DNA of 64,000 nucleotides from Cecembia rubra (GTDB lineage Bacteria; Bacteroidota; Bacteroidia; Cytophagales; Cyclobacteriaceae). The position numbers and the translations under genes are program-made. The notes under the pieces were generated by a model. The model saw only the letters and a list, made by a program, of their open reading frames with translations, had not been told where the DNA came from and searched no databases. Location of the stretch: NCBI RefSeq assembly GCF_003014575.1, contig NZ_PYGF01000001.1, positions 310,001 to 374,000 of the forward strand. Reading direction: 5' to 3'. Positions 27,737-37,462 of the stretch are shown in pieces; position 1 is the stretch's first letter, and each line of letters begins with the position of its first letter.

Positions 27737-30700
27737 TCAGGCTGCGGTCAATTCATTGGCAATCATCTCTGCCTGCTTCAATACGGTATCGGTAGCCAAC
27801 ATCTGCATGTCAGGTGGATAACCGTATTTTCTCAACAAGCGCTTGACGGCAACTTTCAGTTTGGCTTTGACGCTTTCCTTTATCTGCCAGTCTATAGAGG
27901 CATTTTGCCGGATCGTCTCAGTAAGTACGACGGCAAGTTCCCTGAGTTTTTCCTGCTGCATCAATTCAATGGCACTGTCATTATTGGCTACGGCAGTGTA
28001 AAAAGCATACTCATAATCCGTTAGGCCCATTTGCTTGGCCTCATTGTCCATCTCCATTATGTCTTTGCTCAAGTGGATCAGTTCATCAATCACCTCCGCA
28101 GCGGTCAGGATTTTGTTGTGGTATTTTTTGATGGAGTTTTCCAGCATTTCCAGAAAGGAACGGCTCTTGACGAGGTTCTTTTTGGCCCTGGCTTTGATCT
28201 CATCGTTCAGCAACTTCTTCAACACTTCCAAGGCAACATTCTTGTGTTCCATCCCTTTCAGTTCCATCAGGAATTCTTCCGAAAGGATGGATATATCAGG
28301 CTTCTTGATGCCTGCAGCATCAAATACATCGATCACTTGCTCGGAAACCAAAGCTTTGTCAATGACCTGTCGGATAGTGGTTTCAATTTCTTCATCTGTC
28401 TTTCCTGAACCTGTTCCGTCAAACTTTGCCAACCTTGCTTTTACTGCTTGGAAAAACGAAACTTCGTCTTTTGCATCCATTGCTTGGTCATGCGGAATGG
28501 CAATAGCAAAGGCTTTTGATAGTGCAGTTACTTCGTTGATGTATCTTTTCTTTCCATCTTCCAAACCTAAAATATGTTCTTCTGCCGAAAGAATCATAGA
28601 GAGTTTCTTTGAAGTGTCGGCTTCAAAATAGGTTTCATACTCAAAGCCGTGATATATCTGAGAAACAACTTCGAGTTTCTCCAGCATCAGCTGAACAGCC
28701 TGTTCCTGCATGATGGTAGGATCGCCCTTGCCCCCGGCATCGGAATAAAAGGCCAATGCCTTCTTCAAATCCGCTGCTATTCCCAAATAATCCACGATCA
28801 AACCACCGGGCTTGTCTTTATACACCCGGTTGACACGGGCAATTGCCTGCATAAGGTTATGCCCTTTCATGGGTTTATCAATGTAAAGGGTATGCATGCT
28901 GGGGGCATCAAAACCCGTGAGCCACATATCGCGGACGATGACCAACTGCAATTCATCATCCGGATTTTTCATCCGATCGGCCAAAAGCCTTCGCTGTTCC
29001 TTGCTGGTATGGTGTTTGGAGATTTTTGGACCATCGGAGGATGCGGAAGTCATGACCACTTTGATCACTCCCTTATTCAGGTCATCCGAATGCCATTCGG
29101 GTTTGAGCTGGATGATGGCTTCGTACAGGTCCGCTGCTATCCTGCGGCTCATGGAAACAATCATTCCTTTGCCTTCAAATACTTCCTGTCTTTGGCTGAA
29201 ATGTTCAACGATATCTTTGGCAATATTTTGAATACGGTTTTCACTTCCGACCAAGGCCTCCAATTGCGTCCACTTGGCTTTGGCTTTTTGGGTATTGGTC
29301 AGGTCTTCCTGATCCAGTTCATCATCCAGATCTTCCACCAACTGCTTTCCTTCTTCGCTCAGATTCACTTTGGCCAAGCGGCTTTCGTAGAAAATCCGAA
29401 CCGTAGCCCCATCCTCTACGGCTTGGGCGATATCGTAAATGTCCACATAGTTTCCAAAAACGGCCGGTGTATTGACATCAATGCTTTCGATTGGTGTGCC
29501 GGTAAAACCCAAATAGGTGGCATTGGGCAGGGCATCCCTCATGTATTTCGCAAAGCCGTACACGATTTTTTTGCCCACCACATTTCCCAGACTGTCTTTG
29601 GCATCAATGGTCTTGGGCCTGAAACCGTACTGCGTTCTATGGGCCTCATCAGCGATCACCACAATGTTTTCCCTTTCGGAAAGCAACTCATAAACATTTC
29701 CTTCTTCGGGCTGGAATTTCTGGATGGTGGTAAAGACCACGCCTCCTGAACCCACTTTCAACAGCTCTTTTAAATGCTCCCGATCTGCTGCCTGTACAGG
29801 TTCCTGCCTGAGCAACTGCTTGGAGGCAGCAAAGGTGTCAAAGAGCTGATCATCCAGGTCATTACGGTCGGTAATCACCAGGATGGTGGGATTTTCCATC
29901 AGAAGCACAATTTTCCCTGTGTAGAAAACCATAGACAGGGATTTGCCACTGCCCTGGGTATGCCAGACTACCCCGCCTTTGCGGTCTCCCAATGCCTGCT
30001 TGCTGACACCCGGCAGTCCATAAGTCTCCGGTGGTTCGGCCACCATGCTCAGGTTTTCACCTGCTTCGCTGGCATAACCCGCTGCCCTAAGGGTGGACTC
30101 CACGGCCCGGTTCACGGCATAGTACTGATGGTAGGCGGCTATTTTCTTTACTGTGAATATAGAGGTAATCCCATCTTTATCTTCCCTACTGCTTTTTTCA
30201 AAAACAATGAAATGCCGGATCAGATCGATTAGGGTTTCCTTGTTCAGCATGCCCTTGATCAGGGTTTCCAATTGGCTGACCAAATGGGAAGCTTCTATCT
30301 TGCCGTCAGCGGATTTCCAGGCCATAAAACGGCTGAAACCCGAAGAAATGGAACCTGCTTTGGCTTCCAGTCCATCAGAAATCACCACAAAAGCATTAAA
30401 AGTAAACAGGCTGGGGATGCTGGCTTTATAGGTTTCTACCTGCTTGAAAGCAGCATGTACCGTGGTATTTTCATCTGCTGCATTTTTCAGTTCGATCACT
30501 ACCAAGGGTATTCCATTTACAAAGAGAATCACATCGGGTCTTTTGTTCGTCCCATTTTCGATGATGGTAAACTGATTGGCAACGATAAATTCATTGTTGT
30601 GGGGATTTTTGAAATCAATCAGCCAGACCCTGTCCCCGCGCTCATCTCCATCGATACGCTTATAAATGGGAATGCCTTCCGTCAGCAGGCGGTGAAAGGT

Positions 30701-30961
30701 TTCATTGTTGTTCAGCAGGTCTGGTGAGGCAATGCGCTGTATTTCCTTGATGGCTTCTGCCTGTGCATCTGGGGGGAGCTGGGGATTGATTTTTCTGATG
30801 GCCCTTTCCAGTCGGCCGATCAATAAGACCTGCTCAAAAGAATCCCTTTCCGGATTTTCTGAATCCGGGGCAATACCTGGAGCATAGATATATGCATAAC
30901 CCAGCTTTTCCAGCAGTTCTATGGCATAAGACTCAATGATATTTTCTCTGAGACGGGTCAT
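27737..30961 (-). CDS. hsdR: Type I restriction enzyme, R (translocase/endonuclease) subunit
   Basis: 1074 residues, the usual HsdR length. The N-terminal PD-(D/E)xK nuclease site is visible as Asp143 ... Glu157-x-Lys159 (RPDVILF ... VIELKN). The SF2 motor has Walker A TQGSGKS (335-341) and the DEAH box (438-441, VIADEAH), with further motifs TGFDAPSMHTLY and RVNRVYKDK. It cuts DNA that lacks the HsdM modification. It overlaps the PIN-domain gene by 4 bp and is separated from hsdS by about 3 kb of other genes. Confidence 0.96.
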   Translation of the reverse strand: MTRLRENIIESYAIELLEKLGYAYIYAPGIAPDSENPERDSFEQVLLIGRLERAIRKINPQLPPDAQAEAIKEIQRIASPDLLNNNETFHRLLTEGIPIYKRIDGDERGDRVWLIDFKNPHNNEFIVANQFTIIENGTNKRPDVILFVNGIPLVVIELKNAADENTTVHAAFKQVETYKASIPSLFTFNAFVVISDGLEAKAGSISSGFSRFMAWKSADGKIEASHLVSQLETLIKGMLNKETLIDLIRHFIVFEKSSREDKDGITSIFTVKKIAAYHQYYAVNRAVESTLRAAGYASEAGENLSMVAEPPETYGLPGVSKQALGDRKGGVVWHTQGSGKSLSMVFYTGKIVLLMENPTILVITDRNDLDDQLFDTFAASKQLLRQEPVQAADREHLKELLKVGSGGVVFTTIQKFQPEEGNVYELLSERENIVVIADEAHRTQYGFRPKTIDAKDSLGNVVGKKIVYGFAKYMRDALPNATYLGFTGTPIESIDVNTPAVFGNYVDIYDIAQAVEDGATVRIFYESRLAKVNLSEEGKQLVEDLDDELDQEDLTNTQKAKAKWTQLEALVGSENRIQNIAKDIVEHFSQRQEVFEGKGMIVSMSRRIAADLYEAIIQLKPEWHSDDLNKGVIKVVMTSASSDGPKISKHHTSKEQRRLLADRMKNPDDELQLVIVRDMWLTGFDAPSMHTLYIDKPMKGHNLMQAIARVNRVYKDKPGGLIVDYLGIAADLKKALAFYSDAGGKGDPTIMQEQAVQLMLEKLEVVSQIYHGFEYETYFEADTSKKLSMILSAEEHILGLEDGKKRYINEVTALSKAFAIAIPHDQAMDAKDEVSFFQAVKARLAKFDGTGSGKTDEEIETTIRQVIDKALVSEQVIDVFDAAGIKKPDISILSEEFLMELKGMEHKNVALEVLKKLLNDEIKARAKKNLVKSRSFLEMLENSIKKYHNKILTAAEVIDELIHLSKDIMEMDNEAKQMGLTDYEYAFYTAVANNDSAIELMQQEKLRELAVVLTETIRQNASIDWQIKESVKAKLKVAVKRLLRKYGYPPDMQMLATDTVLKQAEMIANELTAA

Positions 30962-31359
30962 GGTTGCAAATCTGTCTTTGGGTTAAGGTACCTCAACCCT
31001 AATGCTTCTACCTTCCGGAAGTCTTTATCATTGTCTGCAATTAGAGTCAAATCATTCGTAATCGCAGTAGCGGCAATCAGTGCATCGGGAATTTTGATTT
31101 TTAATTTCCTCCGTATTTCGATAGTCGTATTAATCACGGAATGATCAATCCCAAGCACTTCGGCTGCTGAAACAAAATCATTCAAAATACTAACCTCTTT
31201 AGCATTACTTTCCCAAACTAATAGTTCAATTTGGGTAATACAGGAAATAATACATTCCCTATCTAATATCCGATCAAGAAACTGAAGTGATTCAATTGGA
31301 AATGATTCGTTTAAAAACTTAATTACAGCGCTTGTGTCAATTAAAAATTTCCTTTCCAT
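30958..31359 (-). CDS. PIN-domain RNase (VapC-like toxin)
   Basis: 133 residues with the PIN fold and its acidic active site: Asp8 (FLIDTSAVI), Glu45 (QIELLVWE), Asp92 (IPDALIAATA) and Asp109/Asp111 (LIADNDKDF). Such proteins are metal-dependent RNases, in many cases cutting tRNA. It overlaps the 91-residue gene upstream by 19 bp and the hsdR start by 4 bp, so it is locked into the restriction operon. Confidence 0.9.
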   Translation of the reverse strand: MERKFLIDTSAVIKFLNESFPIESLQFLDRILDRECIISCITQIELLVWESNAKEVSILNDFVSAAEVLGIDHSVINTTIEIRRKLKIKIPDALIAATAITNDLTLIADNDKDFRKVEALGLRYLNPKTDLQP

Positions 31360-31616
31360 TCACTTCGTAACTCTTCTAGTCTTTTATCTATTAGTTCCTC
31401 TTTTAGTTTTTCCATTTTTCCTCTAAGTGCGGATATTTTGGGCTTTTGGTAAGGAGCCTTGAAAAATTCTATATCTAGGGAACTTGGCTTAACATACATC
31501 GAAGATTCATCAATTCTAATCATTATAGAATTTACATTAAGAGGTAAGCCAGTTGGAAACCAAGATTTCAGACCGTAAGGTGTAACTGGTTCATTGACTA
31601 TTGTTTCTGTTTCCAT
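31341..31616 (-). CDS. Putative antitoxin of the PIN-domain toxin
   Basis: 91 residues in antitoxin position: its 3' end overlaps the PIN gene by 19 bp. It does not look like a classic AbrB- or RHH-type VapB from visible motifs. The first half (TPYGLKSWFPTGLPLNVNSI) is followed by a basic, helical C-terminal half (KISALRGKMEKLKEELIDKRLEELR) that could wrap the toxin. I infer an antitoxin role only from gene order and size. Confidence 0.6.
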   Translation of the reverse strand: METETIVNEPVTPYGLKSWFPTGLPLNVNSIMIRIDESSMYVKPSSLDIEFFKAPYQKPKISALRGKMEKLKEELIDKRLEELRSEWKGNF

Positions 31617-31620
31617 GGTT

Positions 31621-33531
31621 TCAATCCCTCCTGATGAATTTATACTTTGTTAATTTAAGAATTATGCAAAGCAAAACTATAACAAATCCCAAACTATATT
31701 CATCAGCGTCCAATAAACTATGCGCAACTTTATTGCGTAGATTGTATCCTGATTTTGATGTCATCACATACTTGATTAAGAATCGATCATCTTCATCAAA
31801 GTTTGTCTTTTGATTTGGACTTCCTTCTGGTATGTGTGCTAAATCTGCCAATAGGTCGTCCAAAAGTTTTTCCATTGCAATAGAATCCTTAAACTTGAAT
31901 GTTGGGATACCAAGCCGCTCGACGAAGTAACGAATCAAACCTTCAATTTTCAAGGTTAAGCTATCTATAACTGTTACGAAATCGGGATTGTATGTATTGT
32001 CGACCCGGTATTTTTCCATCTCATCAAAGAAATACTTGATTGGTGGTTTCAAAGTATCGATTGGTTTGATTTTCACTTCTTGTCCATAATATATTCTTTC
32101 TATTTCTTCGTTAATCCATGTCGATTCAAGATGGCTTAGGATAGATTCAAAGCTTAATTTTTTGGCATGAAATGCCTCCATAAAAAATCTAACTAATGTC
32201 TGGGTCCCGATTTGGAAGTTGAATCCATAAGTTGTTAAAAAGTTGTGTTCAATTTTCTCAGCCTCTGAAGTAAATCGCTCAATAGTATTTCCAAACTTAT
32301 CCAATACAACAGTCGGGATAAGGGATAAAAAAACACTTTTGCTTGCACTATCCAATGCCATTTGACGTGTCATTTCCAATGAAGGGTACCAAGGGGACCT
32401 GATTAGTAAACCTATGATCTCATATTCATTTGACATAGTGACGGATTCTTTAATCCGTCTCAAAAGGTCATCTGTCGCTTCACTTCCAATTTTTTGACTG
32501 AATTTTCCGAGTTTAAATTTCCCTCTTAGGTTTGCATATTTTTGTTGTAGTCTATCTAAGTCCGATTTGGATTTCAATTTCTTGAATAGCCTAATCGAAT
32601 CCTCAATAAGGGAAACAGCTGAGTTATTCCCAGCTTTGTCAGCCTCGTCAGCCAATTCTTCGTAAAGAATGGCTTTTTTCTTTAAGGGAACATCTGTGGA
32701 TTTTTCCAGCTTTTTTTGGAGACCAATACAAATGGTCAATAAAGAAATAGACCCCCATTTGTCATTGATTTTCAGGAATTCGGCTGCCTCAAGGCACCTA
32801 TCGATCACCTTGTCAAAGTCTGAGTTAGTTTTTTTGAACGCATTAAAGTCCTTTAGAATAATTCCGGCCAGATCTGAAACGACCCTCAATGTGCCTGGTT
32901 TTCTAACTTCCCAATCATTAAGCGTGTCTAAAATGTAATTTACTATTTGTTGTAATTCGTCTTCAAGCCTTGCTTCGATAGCTATTTTAAGAGCCTTTTC
33001 GACTGCATCAAAAAAATATAAGGTATAGCCTTTTGGATTTTCCAGTGAACTAACCTCTTCAAAATATCTTTTGGCTAGATCAAATAGATTCTGAAATAAT
33101 TGTTTCTTAAAAGTTCTATGCTTTGAAAATTCTGTCATTTTGCCAAAGTATACCAGTAACCCATACTCAGCTTTGGCATATTGGTTCATGCAATTTCTAA
33201 ATCTTTCCTCGAAGTATTTAAATTCGTCAATCGTATAAGCAGATACATTAGGCCAATAGAAAGGAACAACACTTCCATTTTCCAGTGTCTGTGTCCCGCT
33301 TAATTGCCAACTAAGGCCACCAATTTTCCCATTCTCGGGTTCATTTTTATAATCAAAGGATTTTTGAATAGAAAAAGCTTCCCTTTCGAGTTCGGAAATT
33401 TTGGCATCTTCCTTTTTTGTCTCAAAGAGATGGTTACTTAGTTGTTTCAATATATCACGTATTTCCCCTTCTTTTGACTTATCAAAGTCAGAAAGGTCGA
33501 GAATATCATAAAATTCTTGCAGACTGTTCAT
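31621..33531 (-). CDS. DUF4209-like protein with C-terminal HEPN-type RNxxxH motif
   Basis: About 636 residues from ATG 33531 (MNSLQEFYDIL...); a GTG two codons earlier is possible. It is almost entirely alpha-helical with no signal or membrane helices. The C-terminal region (about 540-630) contains LIRYFVERLGIPTF, NLRNKVAH and a final hydrophobic helix; RNKVAH (Arg about 599, His about 604) is the Rx4H motif of HEPN-fold RNases and is typical of the DUF4209 family. It is 4 bp upstream of the antitoxin-like gene. Function unknown; an RNase or nucleotide-modifying defence role is inferred from the motif and neighbours. Confidence 0.7.
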   Translation of the reverse strand: MNSLQEFYDILDLSDFDKSKEGEIRDILKQLSNHLFETKKEDAKISELEREAFSIQKSFDYKNEPENGKIGGLSWQLSGTQTLENGSVVPFYWPNVSAYTIDEFKYFEERFRNCMNQYAKAEYGLLVYFGKMTEFSKHRTFKKQLFQNLFDLAKRYFEEVSSLENPKGYTLYFFDAVEKALKIAIEARLEDELQQIVNYILDTLNDWEVRKPGTLRVVSDLAGIILKDFNAFKKTNSDFDKVIDRCLEAAEFLKINDKWGSISLLTICIGLQKKLEKSTDVPLKKKAILYEELADEADKAGNNSAVSLIEDSIRLFKKLKSKSDLDRLQQKYANLRGKFKLGKFSQKIGSEATDDLLRRIKESVTMSNEYEIIGLLIRSPWYPSLEMTRQMALDSASKSVFLSLIPTVVLDKFGNTIERFTSEAEKIEHNFLTTYGFNFQIGTQTLVRFFMEAFHAKKLSFESILSHLESTWINEEIERIYYGQEVKIKPIDTLKPPIKYFFDEMEKYRVDNTYNPDFVTVIDSLTLKIEGLIRYFVERLGIPTFKFKDSIAMEKLLDDLLADLAHIPEGSPNQKTNFDEDDRFLIKYVMTSKSGYNLRNKVAHSLLDADEYSLGFVIVLLCIILKLTKYKFIRRD

Positions 33532-33619
33532 ATACACTCAATATAATTCATTTCTGATAGCGCTGTGAAAAAAGTAATCCCTAGTTGTTCTTAAACTAAT
33601 TTCTGGTCAAGTTTAAAAC

Positions 33620-33912
33620 CTATTTTTTTATCGATATCAACCCTTCATAATACACCCATGCAAATTTCCCGTCTTTGCCTACAAAGTTGGAGGCGATAGG
33701 ATGGTGCACGACGGAATCGACTTCTTCCCAAGCATAAATGTAGCCTAGACGCTGCTGGCGACTCCACGGTTGGAATCTTCGCTGTATTCAAATCCATGAT
33801 CGATAAGAATCTGATTCAGTGCTGAAAAGCTGATAACAATCCCTTGTCCGTAAAGCGCCACTACAAGCTTTCAGATTAGATCATACTTGTCGTTTCCAGT
33901 TGTGTTTTTCAT
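33620..33912 (-). pseudogene. Broken small gene between hsdS and the DUF4209 gene
   Basis: From ATG 33912 the frame reads MKNTTGNDKYDLI, meets a TGA, continues as KLVVALYGQGIVISFSALNQ... to DSNRGV, and then needs a frame change to continue as RQQRLGYIYAWEEVDSVVHHPIAS to a final TAG at 33620. The total (293 bp) is not a multiple of three. The continuous protein-like sequence across one stop and one shift indicates a recently inactivated gene of about 95 codons; I do not recognise its family. It explains most of the 393-bp gap. Confidence 0.65.
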
Positions 33913-33930
33913 AGTTCTTTTTGTTAATGG

Positions 33931-35046
33931 TTAGTGTTTTTTCTGGTGCTCGACCCTCACCTCCCCACTCATCAACTTCGGCAACAAGGTATCTCGTAAG
34001 GCTGTGAGGGTGCGGATTTGGGTTTGGTTTGATTTGATTTTTTGAAATAAGGGTTCAACTTCTTTGTTAAAATTCTTTACTCTTTCAAGTGATGGAATAG
34101 AAAAGGTAATACTTCTTAAACTTCCTAATGAAATGTATTCTTGAGTGCTCCCACTCCGATTTTCAAAAATAAATTCATTCCCTAAATCTGATTTGAGCCA
34201 TAATACAGTATAGTATTTCCAAAGTGCATTTTGTGATGTTTTGAATAGTCCTATATTCTTTATTGCATAATCAATTTCATTTGATTGTTCTAAATAAATA
34301 ATTCCAATTGTTCCAATCATTGAAAAAAGTATATCATCTGTATCAACTTTGCTTCTCTTATTGATTTGTTCAAAATCTTCTTCTGAAATAAAGTAAGCGC
34401 TATTAAAATCAATCGAGTGTTTTGATAGATGCTTTGATGTTATCAATTTTTTGCCAAATGCTTTTTGTTTAGGAGAATCGTGAGTACCATCCCTTATCTC
34501 AAATAAATCAGTTATTTTAACTTCCTCCCACTCCTCCTTCGCCTCTTCCACAAACCATTGTCTAAACAGTGTTTCCGCCATTTTTTCCAAGGTGGCGTTT
34601 TGGCGGTGCAGCAGGTCTATTTTGTCGTCTAAACTGCTGAGTACGGAGGCAATGGCGGTTTGAATTTCGGGATTATAGCAAATTGAAAACTCTAAGGAAT
34701 TAAGTAAAGTTTGAGTAACAAGAGGATGGCTTGAACCACCTGCCCATTGATTCAAATCATTATACTTTAAAAAGAAGTAAAGAAACTTTGCATTATTTTT
34801 TCCTTTAGGTTTTGCAGATAAAGCATTATCTGAAATCCAAATTGGTCTATTTTCATAATATACTGCACCACAATAAGCCCCAACTCTACCAATTACAATA
34901 GTTTCTCCAGAGTAGTTATAGTCATCACCATAACCTAAGATTCCATTTCCACCATAAATTGGAATGTTGCCTTGATTTTTAGGTTTTACTTTTCCATTTC
35001 CAAAATCAAGAACTTCCTGTAATTTCATTTCTTTCCACTCACTCAT
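33931..35046 (-). CDS. hsdS: Type I restriction enzyme, S (specificity) subunit
   Basis: 371 residues with two target-recognition domains separated by conserved helical spacers: the central segment LSSLDDKIDLLHRQNATLEKMAETLFRQWF is the classical HsdS central conserved region, and LRDTLLPKLMSGEVRV the distal one. It determines which DNA sequence the HsdM and HsdR subunits act on. It overlaps the RhuM-like gene by 4 bp at its 5' end. Confidence 0.95.
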   Translation of the reverse strand: MSEWKEMKLQEVLDFGNGKVKPKNQGNIPIYGGNGILGYGDDYNYSGETIVIGRVGAYCGAVYYENRPIWISDNALSAKPKGKNNAKFLYFFLKYNDLNQWAGGSSHPLVTQTLLNSLEFSICYNPEIQTAIASVLSSLDDKIDLLHRQNATLEKMAETLFRQWFVEEAKEEWEEVKITDLFEIRDGTHDSPKQKAFGKKLITSKHLSKHSIDFNSAYFISEEDFEQINKRSKVDTDDILFSMIGTIGIIYLEQSNEIDYAIKNIGLFKTSQNALWKYYTVLWLKSDLGNEFIFENRSGSTQEYISLGSLRSITFSIPSLERVKNFNKEVEPLFQKIKSNQTQIRTLTALRDTLLPKLMSGEVRVEHQKKH

Positions 35047-35912
35047 TTTCTTCCTCCCTTATTTAATTTCACCAATACCTCATTTACCAAAGAATCCATC
35101 TTCGAAAAAGCAAACCACTTCTTACCTAAGTCCTTGAGCGAGGCACCAAAATGGTACAGTTCTCTTTCATCGATAATCAGAAATCGGTCGTGGGCTTCTT
35201 TAAACTCCTTAGCGTTAATCTCTGAGTACTGGCTGTTGTGCTTTTGAAGGTCCAGTTGGATCTGTTTGGTAATCGCCTTGGTGTAAATGGTAGCACTTAC
35301 CTTTTCGCCACGCTTCGCTAACAGGGTCAGGACCGTTTCATCCACATAGTTATCAATTAGGATAATGCTGCTTTTTGCCGTTTTGATCAAATCAGCCACA
35401 AACACATAGGCATCAAATACCTGCCCATTGAAGAAGATACCTTGGGTGGGAGGCAAGGTAGCATGAATCTGAAGTTCCACTTTCTCGATTCTGTTTACCA
35501 CTTCCTGCATGCTCTTTTCTAGAAGTTCTACCCTGTTATTTACAGCATACCCTTTCAGCAAATAGGATTTCAGCACTTGATTCGCCCAGATTCTGAATTG
35601 TGTGCCTCTCTTCGAATTGACCCGATAGCCTACCGAAATAATAACATCCAAACTATAATGCTGAAGGTCTCTGCTTATCATACGCTTGCCTTCCTTTCGA
35701 ACTGTTCGGAAATTCCGAACAGTTGCCCCTTCTTCCAATTCGCCAGATTCGAAAATATGCTTAATATGCTCGCTGATATTGGCCTTGCTGCTTTCGAATA
35801 GTTCAATTATTTGTTGCTGTGTGAGCCATACCGTTTCATCCTCAATACGCACATCAATATGCGTACTGCCAGCATCAGGCTGATAAAACACTATTTCGTT
35901 TTGACTATTCAA
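35043..35912 (-). CDS. RhuM-family protein with a PLD-like C-terminal domain
   Basis: 289 residues. The N-terminal half (1-150) is the RhuM/KilA-N-like DNA-binding module: [54 protein letters not shown]. The C-terminal half looks like a phospholipase-D-type fold: [17 protein letters not shown] near 182-198 and HDRFLIID at 241-248 followed by [12 protein letters not shown]. The catalytic Lys of HxK is replaced by Arg243, so activity is uncertain. RhuM genes are often embedded in type I restriction loci, as here: it overlaps hsdM by 8 bp and hsdS by 4 bp. Confidence 0.85.
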   Translation of the reverse strand: MNSQNEIVFYQPDAGSTHIDVRIEDETVWLTQQQIIELFESSKANISEHIKHIFESGELEEGATVRNFRTVRKEGKRMISRDLQHYSLDVIISVGYRVNSKRGTQFRIWANQVLKSYLLKGYAVNNRVELLEKSMQEVVNRIEKVELQIHATLPPTQGIFFNGQVFDAYVFVADLIKTAKSSIILIDNYVDETVLTLLAKRGEKVSATIYTKAITKQIQLDLQKHNSQYSEINAKEFKEAHDRFLIIDERELYHFGASLKDLGKKWFAFSKMDSLVNEVLVKLNKGGRK

Positions 35913-37452
35913 TGGGCATCTTAATTTTAGCGAGATTCTCTGCTATTATCTTATTCAATTGCGCTTCTTCTTGCAATTGAGCTTTCAACTCTGCTTTTAA
36001 ACTGGCAAAGCGTTCAGCAAAATTGAAGTCGTCTTCTTCATCAGGTAAGCCCACATACCTGCCTGGAGTAAGGACATAGTCAAGTGCTGCTACCTTGCTG
36101 ATCGGTGCAGCAGCACAAAAGCCAGGGATGTCTTCATACTGTCCATCCGTATTTCGCCAATTGTGGTAAGTCTCTGCTATTTTTTGGATATCCTCCGCAG
36201 AAAGTTCACGGGTCCTGCGGTTGATCAGATGGCCCAAGTTCCTGGCATCGATAAAGAGGATTTCGTTGCTTCTGTCCCTAAAACCTGAGCCATTGCCTTT
36301 TCTGTTGCGGTTCATAAACCACAAGCAGGCAGGAATCTGGGTGTTCAAAAACAACTTGGCCGGAAGGTTGACGATGCAGTCTATCAGTCTCGCTTCCACA
36401 AGGGCTTTTCTGATTTCTCCTTCACCAGAGGATTTGGAGGTCAGGGCGCCTTTGGCCAAGACCACACCTGCCTGACCATTGGGAGCCAGATGGTATATAA
36501 AATGCTGCATCCAGGCAAAATTGGCATTCCCGGTAGGAGGGGTGCCGTACTGCCACCGGCCATCAGTCCTCAGCAAATCCCCGCCCCAGTCACTTACATT
36601 GAAGGGAGGATTGGCAATGATATAATCAGCTTTTAGGTCTTTATGGGCATTGTTCAGGAAAGAGCCTTCATTGTTCCATTTTACCTGGGAACTGTCAATT
36701 CCCCGGATGGCCAGGTTCATCTTGGCCAATCTCCAAGTGGTCTGATTGCTTTCCTGACCATAGATGGAAATGTCGTTGACCTTTCCGGCATGGCTGTCCA
36801 CAAATTTCAAGCTCTGTACGAACATCCCACCGGAACCACAACAGGGGTCAAATACCCGGCCTTTGTATGGCTCCAGCATTTCAACCAATAATTCTACAAC
36901 GCTTCTTGGCGTATAGAACTGTCCGCCTTTCTTGCCTTCCGCCAGGGCAAACTCTCCCAAAAAGTATTCGAATACATGCCCCAAAATATCCGCACTTCTG
37001 GCTTTGGCATCTCCCAAGGCGATATTGCCCACCAGGTCTATCAGTTCCCCCAAACTGGTAGGATCCAGATTCTGCCGGGCAAAGACTTTGGGTAGCACGC
37101 CTTTGAGGGAAGCGTTTTCCTTCTCTATGGCATCCATGGCCTCATCCACAAACTTCCCGATTTCGGGTTGCTTGGCACGGGCCTGTAGGTAAGACCAGCG
37201 GGCTTCCTTGGGTACGAAGAAGACATTTTCCGCTTTGTATTCATCCCGGTCCTCAGGATCTGCGCCCATGGCTGCCTCTGCTTCCAGCTTGGCATAGAGC
37301 TCTTCAAAAGCATCCGAAATGTATTTCAGGAAGATCAGGCCCAATACAATATGCTTGTATTCAGCGGCATCTATGTTCTTACGCAGCTTGTCCGCCGCTT
37401 TCCATAACTGTTTCTCTAAAGGTTCTTCCTGGGTTGGTTTTTGTTTTGGCAT
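35905..37452 (-). CDS. hsdM: Type I DNA methyltransferase, M subunit
   Basis: 515 residues. The SAM-binding motif I is [10 protein letters not shown] (201-210) and the catalytic N6-adenine motif IV is NPPF (281-284, followed by NVSDWGG). The N-terminal HsdM_N helical domain ([19 protein letters not shown]) is present. It methylates adenine in the HsdS target and protects host DNA. The gene begins 10 bp after the deiminase-family gene and overlaps the RhuM gene by 8 bp. Confidence 0.97.
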   Translation of the reverse strand: MPKQKPTQEEPLEKQLWKAADKLRKNIDAAEYKHIVLGLIFLKYISDAFEELYAKLEAEAAMGADPEDRDEYKAENVFFVPKEARWSYLQARAKQPEIGKFVDEAMDAIEKENASLKGVLPKVFARQNLDPTSLGELIDLVGNIALGDAKARSADILGHVFEYFLGEFALAEGKKGGQFYTPRSVVELLVEMLEPYKGRVFDPCCGSGGMFVQSLKFVDSHAGKVNDISIYGQESNQTTWRLAKMNLAIRGIDSSQVKWNNEGSFLNNAHKDLKADYIIANPPFNVSDWGGDLLRTDGRWQYGTPPTGNANFAWMQHFIYHLAPNGQAGVVLAKGALTSKSSGEGEIRKALVEARLIDCIVNLPAKLFLNTQIPACLWFMNRNRKGNGSGFRDRSNEILFIDARNLGHLINRRTRELSAEDIQKIAETYHNWRNTDGQYEDIPGFCAAAPISKVAALDYVLTPGRYVGLPDEEDDFNFAERFASLKAELKAQLQEEAQLNKIIAENLAKIKMPIE

Positions 37453-37462
37453 ATTGTTTTCT

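Noticed and set aside
27374-28024. Plus-strand ORF of 216 codons across the E2-like and hsdR ends
   Set aside because: Crosses two real minus-strand genes, no motif, no promoter.
28649-29749. Long plus-strand ORF (366 codons) antisense to hsdR
   Set aside because: It lies fully inside the hsdR frame, has no recognisable domain and low-complexity composition; it is a shadow of the opposite strand.
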